NCBI GenBank assembly: GCA_019321725.1
Contig: CM033109.1
Span: 15,159,993 to 15,223,992 of the forward strand
Reading direction: 5' to 3'
Source: Paulownia fortunei
Taxonomy: Eukaryota > Streptophyta > Magnoliopsida > Lamiales > Paulowniaceae
DNA length: 64,000 nt
Shown: piece by piece, positions 1 to 13,033 of the stretch
Layout of the letters: each line of letters starts with the position of its first letter
How positions within the stretch are numbered: the first letter of the stretch is position 1
Notes under the pieces: model-generated
Told to the model about the DNA's origin: nothing
Database searches by the model: none
Seen by the model: only the letters and a program-made list of their open reading frames with translations
Translations under genes and position numbers: made by a program

Positions 1-5
1 TGTGT

Positions 6-36
<31 letters not shown>

Positions 37-38
37 GG
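1..38. repeat. (TG)10 followed by an 18-base G run
   Basis: Ten TG dinucleotides run into 18 consecutive G. The window begins exactly on this tract, and an identical tract of identical length starts the second copy at 21361. Such tracts are hard to sequence and assemble, so this looks like a contig end. Confidence 0.95.
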
Positions 39-1890
39 AGAACATGGTGAGAGAGAAAGTGTTTTTTTCTTGTTTTCTTTACACAAGTCATTGGGACAAT
101 TTGGTAGATTAGTTATAATATTTATAAACATTTTGTGATCAAAGTATTTAAATAATTGTAGTAGTCAAAATGATACAATAGAAATATGAAAGATAAAACT
201 CTTTTAAATCAACAATGCAAAGGTGTAAAGTGAAGCAATCCAAAAATCAAACCATAAAATTTAACATTTACACAAAATCCATAGGAAAAAAAATATTCTT
301 AAACCAAAACTAAACATAACATGTAGATAGTAATTATAAATAGTACTTAACTTTTGAAGTCTAATATGTCTATCATGTTACTTCTTCCAACAAATAGATA
401 CGATAAAATAAATTACAAGTATGAACAAGAAACATAAAATTCAGTTTAAAAATTTCACAAAAAGATCATCATTTTCTTTTCTTGTTTATGGTGTAAACTC
501 ATCTTTTTATTTCCCCTAAAAATTGTCATAGAAATAGAACAATTAATGAAAATAAGAGAAAAATTCATAAATCCACGACAGTGTACACAAATCAACTTTA
601 AGTTGTTATAAATCTTATACAAAATCCTCATAAGTCAATGACCTATTATCAGAAACGCCAGAAGTTTAGTGTTGTAAATCAAAAAATTATGATGAAAAGA
701 ATGCTGGCTATTAGTTTTTTAAAAATGAGTTTGAAATTAAACAAAAAAAAAAAACAGGAAACTTAGTTTTACACATCAAATATGACACTTAAAAACACAT
801 AAATTTCAATTGTGCCCTCTTTTTATATATTTAATAGACATGAAATAAAACTATAATAGGCACCACAAAAAAATTAAAGAAACATAAAATATCATGACAT
901 ATTCATATTTTTATAATAAGTAGTAAATAACACGTGTGTTATACGTAATTTATATGACTCTAGAAAATTAATTATATTATTTAATAACTTATTTGAGTAG
1001 AATTAAGATATTATAAGATATTTCAAAAATTATAAAATATTAAATAAAATATAATCAATAAAAAATAAAATTTTATAAAATATTTTATAAAATAATTATT
1101 GATCGATATAACATTGAAATAAAGCAAGAGACTCTCTTCCAACTCATACTTTGTAGGCAATACTTGTTTTCTAGAGATTAAAGAAATTTGACAAATTGAA
1201 AGAATTTAAATGTTAAGAAAGATAGATATTTAATATTAAATAAATATCCTTTTTACAAACATAAATAAAATTATAATTTAGTTATATTTCTTCTTTAATA
1301 ATGAATACATGTGGAACTAAGTGAAAGGATAAGGGTATAGGATTAAAAATTGAAGTAAAATACATATCCAATATTCAAGGATCTACAAAATTATTTGTTA
1401 GTTTTTAAATATTATTCAATGTACATACGGCCTATACATAATATTATTAAACTACTTTAATTGAGTATAATCATTATAAGTAATCAAATTATTTTTTCTT
1501 TTATTATTTGAATGCTAGAATTTTATTCACATTACATGATTATTAGGAATCAGAACTTTGTGTTACAGTGAATCATGCTTCAATGTTATTTTTTGTTAAG
1601 AAAAATTAAATATTTATTATTATGTATAATATATAATGTATTACTTAAACACAAAATATTTGTATCTACACTCAAAACTTATCTGTACACAATATTTTTA
1701 GTCTACGTCTCATATATGAGGTGTCTTGTTTAAACAACTATTGCTTATAAACATTAAGGTTCCTTTGGAGAGAGCAATATATAATTAGCATTAATAAGAC
1801 TTTGAATGAGGCAAATAGACACCAATATTTAGAATTGTTTGTCCTTGAACTTTTTTATTGTCATTAAAAAGCAAAGTTTTATTTAAAATT
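39..1890. other. AT-rich non-coding DNA within copy A
   Basis: No gene, RNA or mobile-element protein was recognised here. The stretch is AT-rich with many stops in all frames. It is repeated, essentially unchanged, at 21399-23250. Confidence 0.6.
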
Positions 1891-1899
1891 ATTTATATC

Positions 1900-3210
1900 T
1901 AAATTGAAATAGATAACCTTCATTTTCAGCTGGCGAAAGTAACACTCTAGTGCAAAGACAAGCTTTCCAGTATATTGTCCAAACAGAGTCTCTGCATCAG
2001 TTATGTTATTCTTGAAGTCCTACGTACCATTCTTGTACCATTACTGAATCCATTTTATGGGTCTAGATTGTTCAAAAGAATTATTGGACAATTTATTTTT
2101 TCAGCACCAATTTTTTAGAAGGCAAGCTATTTGGAGTTAAAGAGTTCAAAATATCATCTTTATAATAGTAATTTGTGTCATCAATAGCTTCATCAAAACT
2201 ATTAAAAACTCTTGCTTCTTGATGCTCATCTTGTCATGTAATGAGTTGAATGGGCATTCTTATTTAAGGTTAGGAAAATAACTATAGTAAGTTATAATAT
2301 TGAGTATTCTTTATTTTCATACTCAACAAACATCTCTTTTGAAATTTAGATGTTACCTTTAGTATCACTTGATAACATTCCTCGACTCACGATCCTTGAT
2401 AAAGTATTTTTTTTTTTCATTTTGGGCCACAAATATGATTTCATCAAACTTGTAAAAATAGTTTGATGGATTGTTGTCCTATGAACAACTATTAATACTT
2501 GTCTAAAATTTTTACAAAAAAACTACCACTTTTCCACCAAAATCCTAATTATTTCCTATTACACTTTTTAATAATTTATCAACATTCTTGATAGCCATCG
2601 TTTTGCCATTGGTGCTTCATCTTACAAAAATAGTTGTGCTTTACATAATAGATCTGCAGCCCTATTTTGTTGGGATATAGTGCACTCACTTGATTCAATT
2701 GAATCAATTGGTATTTTGAGGCGAGAATGTGTTGTTCTATCTCCTAGCATTATTACAACAACAGTTCCAGATGTTGTAGTTACAAGTGTTATTTGATTTT
2801 TGGATCTAAGATGTGCTAATAATGTATAATATAAAAATCTTTTTTGTATTCCACATGGCCCATCAATAAAGAAATCATTACCCTTTTGTATGCAATCTAA
2901 GATCTTTAAAAAAGCTTTATGCTATTTAGGATTCAATTTTAGCTGTATTTTATAATCTTCTAGATATATTTCTATTGACATTTTATCTTATATCTCTCTT
3001 GAAAAATTATTGTTCATGTTATCTATATTAATAGGAATGTTTGGAAGATCATATGAACTAATGCTTTTTTTCCATGCTCTCCAAAAAAAAGTCAAACTTT
3101 CCAAAATTTTGACAACTTGTAATTTAGTTGAGGTTTCTGATTCTGTTTTGGAATCTTTAGACATTGCTATGTATTCTAAAGAACTCTCATATTTGTTGAT
3201 GCACAATATA
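1900..3210 (-). pseudogene. Helitron PIF1-like helicase remnant, copy A
   Basis: Reading the minus strand from about 3210 downward gives a broken PIF1-family helicase of the kind carried by plant Helitron rolling-circle transposons. In order: a segment ending SSYDLPNIPINID (about 3010-3060), a stretch resembling LKLNPK before the ATPase (about 2940), a decayed Walker A region FIDGPCGIQKRFLY (normally GPGGTGKT), then LLAHLRSKNQITLVTTTSG and RLKIPIDSIESSECTIS, a Walker B-like DEAPMAKRW (about 2600), and near the end NGT...DAETLFGQYTGKLVF, matching the late NGTR...GxxxGK-VF-P block of the family. Several stops and frameshifts and the lost Walker A glycine/lysine mean it cannot encode an active helicase. 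No Helitron termini (TC start, CTRR hairpin end) were identified. Confidence 0.8.
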
Positions 3211-3259
3211 CACTCTCTTAGCTCAAAATTTAGGCGACACTTGTTATTCAGAGATTAAA

Positions 3260-6238
3260 AAAATTCACAAATCAAAATAGAAAATTCAATTATACCAAAG
3301 TCGATCAAAAAAAATTGATTTGATATTTATTTTTTTATAAAAATTCGATATTCAGATTGATTTTAATTTTTTATTTCAATTTATCGAATAATACCAAATA
3401 TCGAATTTAATTTTTATAATTTTATAAATAATTTTTTATCTTAATTTATATTTATTAATTAGTTTTTTACTTTTTTCTTACTTTTAACTTACCAAACTAA
3501 AAATAGTAAATTCAAAATACAATTATATTTTGTTAAGAAATGAAAATAAAGAAGAAATTGAGCTAAAAAAAATGCTATATATATTTTTGTAATATTGTAA
3601 TATTATATAGATATAATAATATTTTATCTCTATTAGATTACCTTAAAAAAATTTATTGTTAATTTTATTTTACCGCCTATATATACTTTTTAAAATGCTC
3701 CAATTTTGTCAACCATATAATTAGTTCAGTAGAATAATATGTAAAAGGATCAAGAAATATACAAGTAAATGTAATACAAAATTGTTTGCTACTTAATGTA
3801 ATATATATATTTTTTAAAGATATTTATGTTGAAATGTGGTGATACAGCATGAAGGTTCATACAGCTTATTTTTTCCATGTATGATTCTATTGAAAATATT
3901 TAGATTTTATTTGGTTTCATTTTTAGTCGTTCTGAGAAGAGTATTCTAGAAGAATATGTTCTAAAAAGTGAGTTTGAATAATGTGTATAGAATAGAAATG
4001 TGTATCTTTTGTTGGAATAAATAATATGATGTATTTTGGATGATATTTTATCAGTTGTATATATAAAGTTAATATTATTTTATTGTGATTAATGAGATAT
4101 ATTTTTAACTATAGATATCTTGTCAATGTTATTGTGTTGTAATTAGTGACAGTATTGGATATAGGATTATCTAAATATTGTAATAAATAATTTGTTATAC
4201 TAAGGGAAATACCATTCTCAGAAAATACAAGTAACAAATACGTTTTTGTATCTCAATAAGAAAATTAATGTTTGGAAGAAAAGTAGAAATAGAAAGCCAA
4301 TAGAAAACTATAATATTCGAACTAACAACAAAATAGTATAAATAAAACTTATTAGATTAAATGATTAACTCAAAAGATCTGCATTTTCCTGAAATGACTC
4401 CATGAGTGATTTCCCAAAAGTCAAAAAACTTTACTAAGTTAAAAATCAAATGTAATTGCAACCGGATGATTGCGATAGCAAAAAATAAGTCAAATAATTA
4501 AAATAAATTTTGAATTTTGTGCATAAAATATGTGAAATATGAGGGATGCATCATTTTTGGAATATTATTTTATAATTGGTAAATATGATATAAAATTCAG
4601 ATGTTGGTGGCTTGAGAAAATAAATTTTAAAAGAATCAAATACTCCATCAATTAACGTAATTATTTTCATATAGTCTCATGGTTCAAAATAAATTGAATT
4701 TTAGTTATGAATGCACTTTAGATTTTGCTATATCTTTTTTTTTTTAAGAAAGTGGAATAACAAAAATATAAATATGATAGTAGAATGTGTTTTTTAATTG
4801 ATATAAAAGAATAGATGTTATTTTCACACTAATTTTAATAAATCTAATTAGATTGGATATTGTGAGGTATATTTTCATTAAAAAAATATTTGGTTTGATT
4901 TTGATTTTTTATTTTGATTCATCGAATTGTACATAATAATGAATTTTATTTTTTACAAATTTAATAAATAGTTGTTTTATCTCATTTTATTTTTATTAAT
5001 TAATCTTACACTTTTTCTTAATTTTAACTTACCAAACTAAAACTAATAAATTTAAAATATACTTAGATTTTGTTTTATGATTTTGAACTATTTAATTTTT
5101 TATTTTTTAAAAAATTCATTTATCAAACTCATAGAATCGAAAATGGACAAAAGATAAATAAAAGGTAAAATACTTATAAATATAATTTTCACACATGTTT
5201 TTAGAAGAAATTAACAAATTGTAAAGATAATATAAAATTCAGATGTGGGTGGTTTGAGAAAGCATATGTTTAAAGGAATCAAATATCCCACTAATTAAAA
5301 TTATTTTTGTATCTCCCAAACACAGGAAAATATACTTTTAGTCTCGTAGTTCAGGAGATCTTGCAAATTTAATCCCATGATTCGGAAGATCCGATTTTAG
5401 TCATGAATGCATTTTAATAAATAGATTTTGCTCTATTTTATTTTTTTGAGAAGTGAAATAATCAAAATTATAAATACAATAATGGAACGTGCCTTTCACT
5501 TGATTTAAAAAATCAATGTTATTATGGTCAATATTATTTTGTTATGGTTAATGAGAGATATTTTCAACTATAGATATCTTGTCAATGTTATTTTTTTATA
5601 ATTACTAAGAGCATAAGGTATAAAATTATATAAATATTATAATAAATAATTTTATATTATGGGGGAAAATACCATTCCTAGAAAATATCAGTGACAAACA
5701 TATTTTCGTATCTGAAGAAGAAAAATAATATTTGGAAGAGAAGTAGAAAGAAAAAACCAATAGAAACAATAACGTTCAGACTCACAATAAAATAGTATAA
5801 GTAAAATTTATTATATTAAGACTTTTCATGAAGTGACTCCAGGAATGATTTTCGAAAAGTAAAAAAAAAAAATACATAGTCAAATATCAAATGTAATTGC
5901 AAATGGCCTATAATGATTGCGACAATAAAAAATAAGTCAAATGATTAAAATAGATTTTGAATTTTGTGTATAAATATGTGAAATATAAGGGATAGCATTC
6001 TAATTGGTAAATAAGATAAAAAATTCAGATGTGGCAGGCTTGCGAAAGCAAAATTTAAAGGAATCAAATATTCCATCAATTAATGTAATTATTTTTGTAT
6101 ATTCTCATGATTTGAAATAAATTGAATTTTAGTCATGAATGCACTTTAGGTTTTGCTATATCTTTTTTTTTTTTTTAAGAAAGTGGAATGACCAAATTGT
6201 AAATATGATAGTGGAATGTATTTTTGAATTGATATAAA
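3260..6238. repeat. AT-rich DNA and start of the 1.43-kb tandem repeat in copy A
   Basis: About 3260-4050 holds no recognisable gene. About 4050-6238 contains roughly one and a half units of the repeat seen in full at 32960-38395. Recurrent markers are ATGAATGCACTTTAG and AAAATTCAGATGT-GGTGG. No coding potential was seen. Confidence 0.75.
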
Positions 6239-6338
6239 NNNNNNNNNNNNNNNNNNNNNNNNNNNNNNNNNNNNNNNNNNNNNNNNNNNNNNNNNNNNNN
6301 NNNNNNNNNNNNNNNNNNNNNNNNNNNNNNNNNNNNNN
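6239..6338. other. Assembly gap, exactly 100 N
   Basis: One hundred consecutive N, the conventional size for a scaffold gap of unknown length. Sequence on its left belongs to the duplicated block; sequence on its right is unrelated. Confidence 0.99.
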
Positions 6339-7320
6339 TTCAAAATCTGGCTGTATCTGACCGAAAAATGTAATTCAATTCAGTGGATGAGAAATTTGTG
6401 TAACAACTTACCAACTCTTGGCAACTAGCATACCACTTGATTAACCCCTCCATTATTTGTTTGGCCTCTAGCTTACTCCAAGTACTATAAATAGGTCATG
6501 TATTCAGTTTGTAAGAGAGGGGGGTAGAGGGTTTCTTTAGGCTAAGTTATCTAGTTTGTATGTTTTCTAGTATTGTAAGTTTTCTAGTAGTAATAGAAAT
6601 GCATTCTCTAGTTTCTCTTATATTTTTAGTCTTTGTTACTTTTATTATGTCTTTCTAAATTTCATTTTGCTGAGGAAAAAGGGTGAATCTCTTGATGGAG
6701 GAAGAGAAATGGTTATAAGGGTAGAAATTGTTTAAGTATGTTGTATTATTATTATTATTTTGATCTAAACCCTACTTGTTTTTGTGGTGATTCTTGATTT
6801 ATGTATCTCCAAAGGCACAATAAATACTTGGGTTCATTTAGCTTATTGTACGGTTTTACCCCACCGACTGCTAATGTGAAACCTTGATTTGTTGTTGACG
6901 AAGGAGTACATAAATGCTTGATCCCATAAATAAGTGTTGGCGTTAAGAGATAATTTGCAATAGTAAGACAATATCATGATTACCTTATTGCATGAGTTAC
7001 TTGATAATATCTTCCCATTGGAACCTTCATTATGTATGGGTTCCAATTGTGGCAATTAATAGAGGTAAAAAGAATAAATAACCATTTATCTATCCAAAAC
7101 TCAAGAGTGGATCCCTAATCCTCAGTACTTTTGTTACTTCGGTTTTTTTCTTTAGTTATATCATACATTAATTGTTCATATATTTTTATTCACATAAACT
7201 CCATCTTTTTATAAATATAAACTTGAATTCTTCAAACAACTTCCCTGTGGATCGATCTCGGACTCACGAGAAATTTATTACTTACTACAACCTGCATTTG
7301 GGTTTGCAACCTTAAAGTTG
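6339..7320 (+). mobile_element. Possible fragment of a long LTR (solo or truncated)
   Basis: The piece carries a TATA-like ACTATAAATAGG (about 6486), a pyrimidine-rich stretch after it, and near the right end a CCCTGTGGATCGATCTCGG motif (about 7241). That motif is common near the 3' ends of plant gypsy LTRs. Its left end is in the gap. No internal coding region or target duplication was found, so this is a tentative call. Confidence 0.35.
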
Positions 7321-8134
7321 TAGCACCATACTTTAAAAAAGGCAGATGTTGTTTAGCTACATATTATGCTCTTCAATTTAATATAATGAGATGTAAACTA
7401 AAGTTAGTATTTTCGTAATATAATAGCAAGAATAAAGATTTATATATAGACAAAAATCAAACATAAAAATCACACTTAAATCATGCCTCACATTTTGCAA
7501 GGCAGATTTCTATTTCTTTTAAAATCAATAATAAATTCCCTCAGTCATTTCCTTAATCTAAAATTTTAATTATATGGCTTTGAAGGATTTTGTAAGTGGA
7601 AAGTTTTGAATGGCATATATATTATAGCCTAAGATACCTTTTTGTGTAATTGTTAATAAAAGGGAAATTTTGTAAGTTGACATTTTTTCTTTTTTCTTAG
7701 ATAAAGTCAAATAGAGCATCTTTTCGGTGATGGATGAAGTATTATTTGAAGTTATAAAAATATTATCTGTAGTATTTTACTCGATAAGATGTGTAGTCTG
7801 AGAAAATCATTGATGTTGTTAGATAGTAAAAATTAGGTGTATAATATTAGTAAAATATTCTCTATAATATTTATGACATGATAAAAAAATTATTGTGTTT
7901 TTCTGGTGTAATTGAATGAGTTTCCTAGTTTTTTTTTTCTTATTTTTAATTAATTGTAGGAATTATCACCACTTAGTCATATTATTATTTTAGCTTGAAG
8001 GCTGAGTAACTAAGCAACTTGATTGCTTATAAATGATAGTATTTTAAGTTTTTTTGGCATAATTGATTGATGATATTTATATTTTTTGTTATTAGTTGAA
8101 TAGAACAAAATTAGTTTTAATATCAATTTTTTAA
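7321..8134. other. Unassigned AT-rich DNA
   Basis: No gene, repeat or mobile-element protein was recognised between the putative LTR fragment and the copia element. Confidence 0.5.
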
Positions 8135-8139
8135 TCAAA

Positions 8140-10175
8140 AGTTAGAGTAGTGGCCGGAAGTACCAATTAGTGATCGTTGCTATACTTTTGTAAAAATAAT
8201 CTTATTCAAAATATATTAATAAACTAGAATTTCTTTATATTTAATTTCACTTAGATAATTAGATAAATTTCCTATATCATACTTAGCTATGGGGAATGGT
8301 CGCGCATATGATGGCGATAAAGAAACATATCTCTATGACTTTGGTCTTACACTAGTTTGACTTGAGGGTTTATTAAGATGAGAGATCGATAAGTACGTAA
8401 GACTCACGCACATGATCCATGATCGAACAGATGATGTCACGCTCCATAGGCATCCCCATGAGGATACTAGTATATGTATGTGGGTGCTTGTTGTGGATTA
8501 AGTACACCGAACAGGCCCCAGGAAATTATCAATTGAAATGTTGTTCGTCGAACCAAAAATTCCTAGTTACGATAGTGCATGAATTAGTCCTTGGACTTAA
8601 AGCACCATAGTAACCTTATGCATGATATATTGTACTTTGATATATGCCGCGATTGCTTAACAATCATAAAGGGAGTATAATGGGTATAGCATCATCGTGC
8701 ATGGAGGTTAATGAGTGGCCAACAAATGACCTGTCACCTATCGAGCCAAATAGGTGAATCTCTTTTGCATTTCTTGGTCCTTGAATCAAAAGTCTCTGGC
8801 CAAGCAACATAAATAAGGATAGAAATGAATCTTAGTTACTAAGTCGATTTAGGTTTCGTCTAATAATCTATGCCCTAAACTTAATTGGGAGATTAGTTAA
8901 TGGAAGGACCAAACTTCATGGTAGTCTTATAAGAAAATGTTCGTTTGCTATTTCACCTAAGACTAGGTAGTCATGATGCACTAGTAAGTGCTTCCCATGA
9001 CTTGTGAGATTCTTAAAATTAAAGAGTTAATTTCAATATGATTAATTAATTAGATTAATTAATCAGAATATTTTAATATTCACCTAAGTTGTGAAAATTA
9101 CAAACCTATTGCTAACTTAGTTGTGAACTTAATAGATCACACATAAATCGAGATAGTTCACTTCTAATCTGGAAGTAATCTAAGGAGTTTGATTAAGTAA
9201 ATTAATTAAGATTAATTAACTGAAGTTAGAATTAATTTAATTGAATAATATAATTATTTAATTAGACCGGATTAGGATTAGGGGCTCATGTTGAGTGAAT
9301 TAGTTAATTGATTAGAATAATTAATTAATGATCTTTAAATTAATTTAAGTAATTTAAGTAATGTAATTATTTATGTTGGGCCTAATTTAATTAGGCGGAC
9401 TTGTGGAACCAATATTAATTTATTGGGTCAATTAATTAAAGTGGGTTGAATTAATTACTAGAGATTAATTAGAGTCCAAGCCCAAGTTGATGGGCTTGTA
9501 GGAGAGGCCCACCTAGAAGTCTTATAGAGCAAGTCTAGACTTCTAGTCTTAGATAAAAATAAAATAAAATAAGGAATGAAAGAGATGTAGAGAAACTAGT
9601 AAAGGAGATCAAACCTAAATAGATTAGAATTGAACAATCTTGTGTATAAACACACAAGACAAGGGATGGATTTTTTATGCTTGCGAGAAGCGAAATTCGC
9701 CCCACTCAATATCTCTCTCTAGTCTTCCTTTTTTTCTCTCAAAATCTTATTTACTTCCATCAAGAAGGTTCCAATTTTTTTATATCAACTTTATTCTTCT
9801 AATCACTAGTTGACTTAAGAATCAAAGTTGCACTCCCAAAATCTAGATTCAAAATAAAAGATTAAAATTCACTAGCAAGAATTTTAATCCGTGGAATTAC
9901 CAAAATTATTGATACCATCAGAGGGAAGATGCGTGGATTCCTATTGCAAATTGTTTTCTAGCCTAGACACAATTTGAATCATTCAATCAGGTTCACCAAC
10001 CAAAGTGATAATGTTCTGGTATACATGAATCATTTTTTTTTAATTAAGTGAGTAATTCAGACGTAAACAATCAGCTATATCGATTCAAAACCGCATGTAT
10101 TAAATATGTTTATGCATGGTTTTAAATTTTTAATTTTCTACTATATATACGTCTTGCAATCTTGTAAAGCTAATA
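8140..10175 (+). repeat. 5' LTR of copia element 1
   Basis: It starts (T/A)GTTAGAGTAG and ends just before the primer-binding site. It aligns with 19726-21292. Shared landmarks include the ATGGTCGCGCATATGATGG-like block (8297), the cold spot around TTAATTGGGAGATTAGTTAATGG (about 8880) and the ATGCGTGGATTCC block (9929). It keeps about 500 bp (roughly 9340-9830) missing from the 3' LTR. Confidence 0.85.
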
Positions 10176-10176
10176 A

Positions 10177-10193
10177 TGGTATCAGAGCCTAGG
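10177..10193 (+). promoter_or_regulatory. Primer-binding site (initiator tRNA-Met type)
   Basis: TGGTATCAGAGCCTAGG lies one base after the 5' LTR. TGGTATCAGAGC is the standard complement of the plant initiator tRNA-Met 3' end used to prime copia reverse transcription. Confidence 0.9.
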
Positions 10194-11972
10194 TCATATA
10201 TCTGATTATCTTTACGATTGATTCCTGAATTCATATGATGAAAATTTATGTGATAAAACTATATACTTTATGTGTGATAAAATTATTTATGTGATGTTAT
10301 ATCTGGTATTAATTGTTTTAAACAATAAAAGTTTAAATGAGATGAAAAATTATTGATGTTAGACATTAAGAAAAGCTAGTAGCATGTTTGTTGCTGTAGC
10401 AACGCCGCAATGCCATTTGGAGGTGCCATGTCGATGAACCTACAAAAGGTTTCAGCACCGCAACACTATCCACAGATGTTATAGTGCATGGCTTACAGAA
10501 GCCACGGTGCCACAGCAGGGCCAGAAGACACCGCAACTTCATTGGAAATTTTTCAAAGGGCCGCCAATGCTAGTTTCAGGTGCCGCAGCCTACTGGGTAT
10601 TGTACCCAATTTGTTTTTCCTTAGTTTTAGGGTGTAATTGTTATAAACGAATTTTGATCAATTCAATTTTTTTTTAAAAATATTAAATTTAAATTAATAA
10701 AAATGGTGTTTTCATGAATAACCTAAATTATTAATCCCATGTTTAAATCAACACAGAAAGAATGGTAAATTTACATGCTTTGAATTATTAATGTGATATT
10801 TAATCAAGCATGTTAGGGATGTGCAGATGATCATGGAGCATAGATAATTTTATGGATGTTATATGTGAATGATTTTATATTTTTTGGGTCTTAATTAAAA
10901 TAAGGTGTGCGTGTCTCGTGTTTTCTCTATTTTCTCTAAATATAAATTCTATCTCCCTCTTATGTATCTCCTATTAGAAGAAACTTCAAGGTTTCTTGTT
11001 AGGTGAGCAATTTTAATAAGAGTAGTTTTAGGATGGTTATATTTTTTTTTAGTTTGGTGGAAATACAAGAAAAATGAGCAAGATGGAGAAAAACAAATAA
11101 GGCCCATGAACATGTAATAGATATGATCTATTTTCATTTTAATTACAATACTTAGATTGACCAAGATCCACTTTGGCTCGAGTGGATTGCATATGATATG
11201 GCCATGATCATCCATATTTTTATATATATATGGTGATCCATGCATGGTTTATTCATTACTTTTTATTGATTATGCTTGCAGTCACTAGGATAGTGTAACA
11301 TTAAATAAAAAAATACAGGAAGAGTAGATAGGGTCTTGGAATTATAAGGTTTAACCTCTCACTGAAAAGTTAAGTTTAGAATTTTTAATTAAGTTGCATG
11401 TCAAGCAAACATGGGCAAAATTGAGTTGGACTCAATCGTCTATGTCTTCCATCAAAAGTAATTGGCATGATGATGCTCTTGCATTTAGGATATTGTACAT
11501 GAGTTGTGGAATGCCTAAATGATGGAAAGCTACGATTACTACAAAGAATGGTGATACTAATTGGATGGACTCGTCTTTATCATTGTCCATGAGTCATAGG
11601 ATGCTTAGATGCTCTATCTACAAGGAGGTTTGATGGGGTATGTTTGACACCTAGTACCATATGTGATCATAAAATTGGGACATATGAGAAGAAGTGAGGC
11701 AAAATAACTTAAGGATTGCGTGGTATTAATTGCAATTGCTAATGAAGTTAGCACCTTTTAGTATTTTATATGCACTCGCAAAATTGGGCATATAAAATAT
11801 TAAATGGGCCTTAAGCCCACTAGAAAATCAGATTTTTCGAATCACCGGGGTGATAGAATTTGAATAAAATAGTATGAGATATTTATAATTAAAAATCATA
11901 GTATAAATAAATATATTATCGAATGTATACTTATTTTTCTGCCTAGCATACATTATAAATTAGGTCTCAAAA
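10194..11972 (+). other. Long untranslated leader of copia element 1
   Basis: A GC-richer patch (about 10380-10600) with repeated GCCGCA/GCCACGG motifs is followed by AT-rich DNA. About 11280-11940 is similar to the leader of copia element 2 (about 50740-51490). It is also similar, in reverse orientation, to the middle of the solo LTR at 17315-18767. No open frame of note. Confidence 0.65.
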
Positions 11973-12795
11973 TGGCCAAAAATCCACTTGCATCAATTCT
12001 GGACACCAATAAATTAATTAGTTCCAATTATATCGATTGGCTTAGGAACCTTTGGATTTTTCACTAGTTTGAAAAGAGGTTTATGTATTTGATGTGATGC
12101 CACTATCAGCTCCGTCATTGAATGCCACAAAGAAAAAGCTTGCAGAATCTCATAAGCAAGTTGAGGATGAGATCTACAAGCCAAAGTTATATAATAGGAT
12201 CAATCTCAAAGGAGTTGTGCAACATGAGAATATGGCACATGTTGCCGATATTCATCTTCATTTGAAGGAGTTGTATGGTAAATACATAAGGCAGGTGAGA
12301 TATCAAGTATCGAAAGAGCTATTTTGATGTCATATAACATAATGCTCTCTAGTCAAAAACCATGGGTTGATGATAGGCTTTATCAAAAGGATCAAGTCCC
12401 TTAAAGTAGCTATGGACAACGATCTATGCGGATCTCATTGTGTAGTATCTACCATCGTCATTTAACACCTTCATGGTGAACTTCAACATGCATAAGAAAG
12501 AAACTAACCTTGCTAAGTTGGTCAACATATTGAAGATGGTTGAATCCACCATGGAGAAGAATAAGCCTATCATGCTCGTAGGCTCCTCGTCCCAACTTAA
12601 GGCTAAAAGACTAAAGAAAGGGCAGAAGAATGGTTATTCTAAGAAAGCCAAGGGCATAAAAGCCTCTGGTGGAATGGCTAAGGGTTCCAAGACAATGACA
12701 TGTGCCACTATTATAGCAAGTTGGGGCATTAGAAATAGAACAATAAAAGTACCTTGCAAGTCATGCGAAGGATTCTGGTATGTATTTTGTTAAAG
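11973..12795 (+). pseudogene. Copia gag remnant (UBN2-type)
   Basis: It opens ATGGCCAAAAATCC, giving MAKNPLASILDTNKLI, the usual start of this gag family. In shifting frames it then shows NYIDWLRNLWI, LHLKELYGKYIRQVRYQVSK (about 12258-12315) and NFNMHKKETNLAKLVNILK (about 12480), followed by the NKPIMLVGSSS and lysine-rich stretch that precedes the zinc knuckle. The knuckle itself is only partly kept (CHYYSKLGH, about 12710). It would have packaged element RNA into particles. At least three frame breaks make it non-functional. Confidence 0.85.
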
Positions 12796-13010
12796 TTAAC
12801 CTTTTAGTTAACGATGCTTCATGGGTATTAGATGTCAGATGTGGTTCTCATCTTTGCAATAACTTGCAGTCTATAACAAGAAGCAAAGAGCTAAGTAGAG
12901 GAGAGACTACCCTAAGGCTGGGGAATGGAGCAAGAGCTAATGCATTAGCCATAGGAATAGTCCACTTAGCTCTAGGTGGAGGAGTTAGCACAGATTTTTT
13001 TAGATAGATA
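12780..13010 (+). pseudogene. Copia aspartic protease remnant
   Basis: The frame reads SWVLDVRCGSHLCNN followed by GNGARANALAIG. The normal active-site triplet in VLDTGCGSH (Asp-Thr-Gly) has become Asp-Val-Arg, so the Gag-Pol-cleaving protease is inactivated. It follows directly from the gag remnant as expected in copia elements. Confidence 0.8.
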
Positions 13011-13033
13011 AGTTCATAGTTTTTCTATATCTA

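Larger units (their letters stand above)
1..6238 (+). repeat. Long duplicated block, copy A (uninterrupted)
   Basis: This block aligns from its first base with 21361 onward. Positions 1-1448 appear base-identical to 21361-22808. A few percent difference appears in about 1449-3300, and identity is near complete again from about 3850. Copy A lacks the two LTR insertions and a roughly 166-bp insertion present in copy B. After about 6189 it stops matching 35099 and instead matches the next repeat unit at about 36529-36577. The block is bounded by an SSR and a 100-N gap, so it may be an alternative haplotype contig rather than a real second locus. Confidence 0.93.
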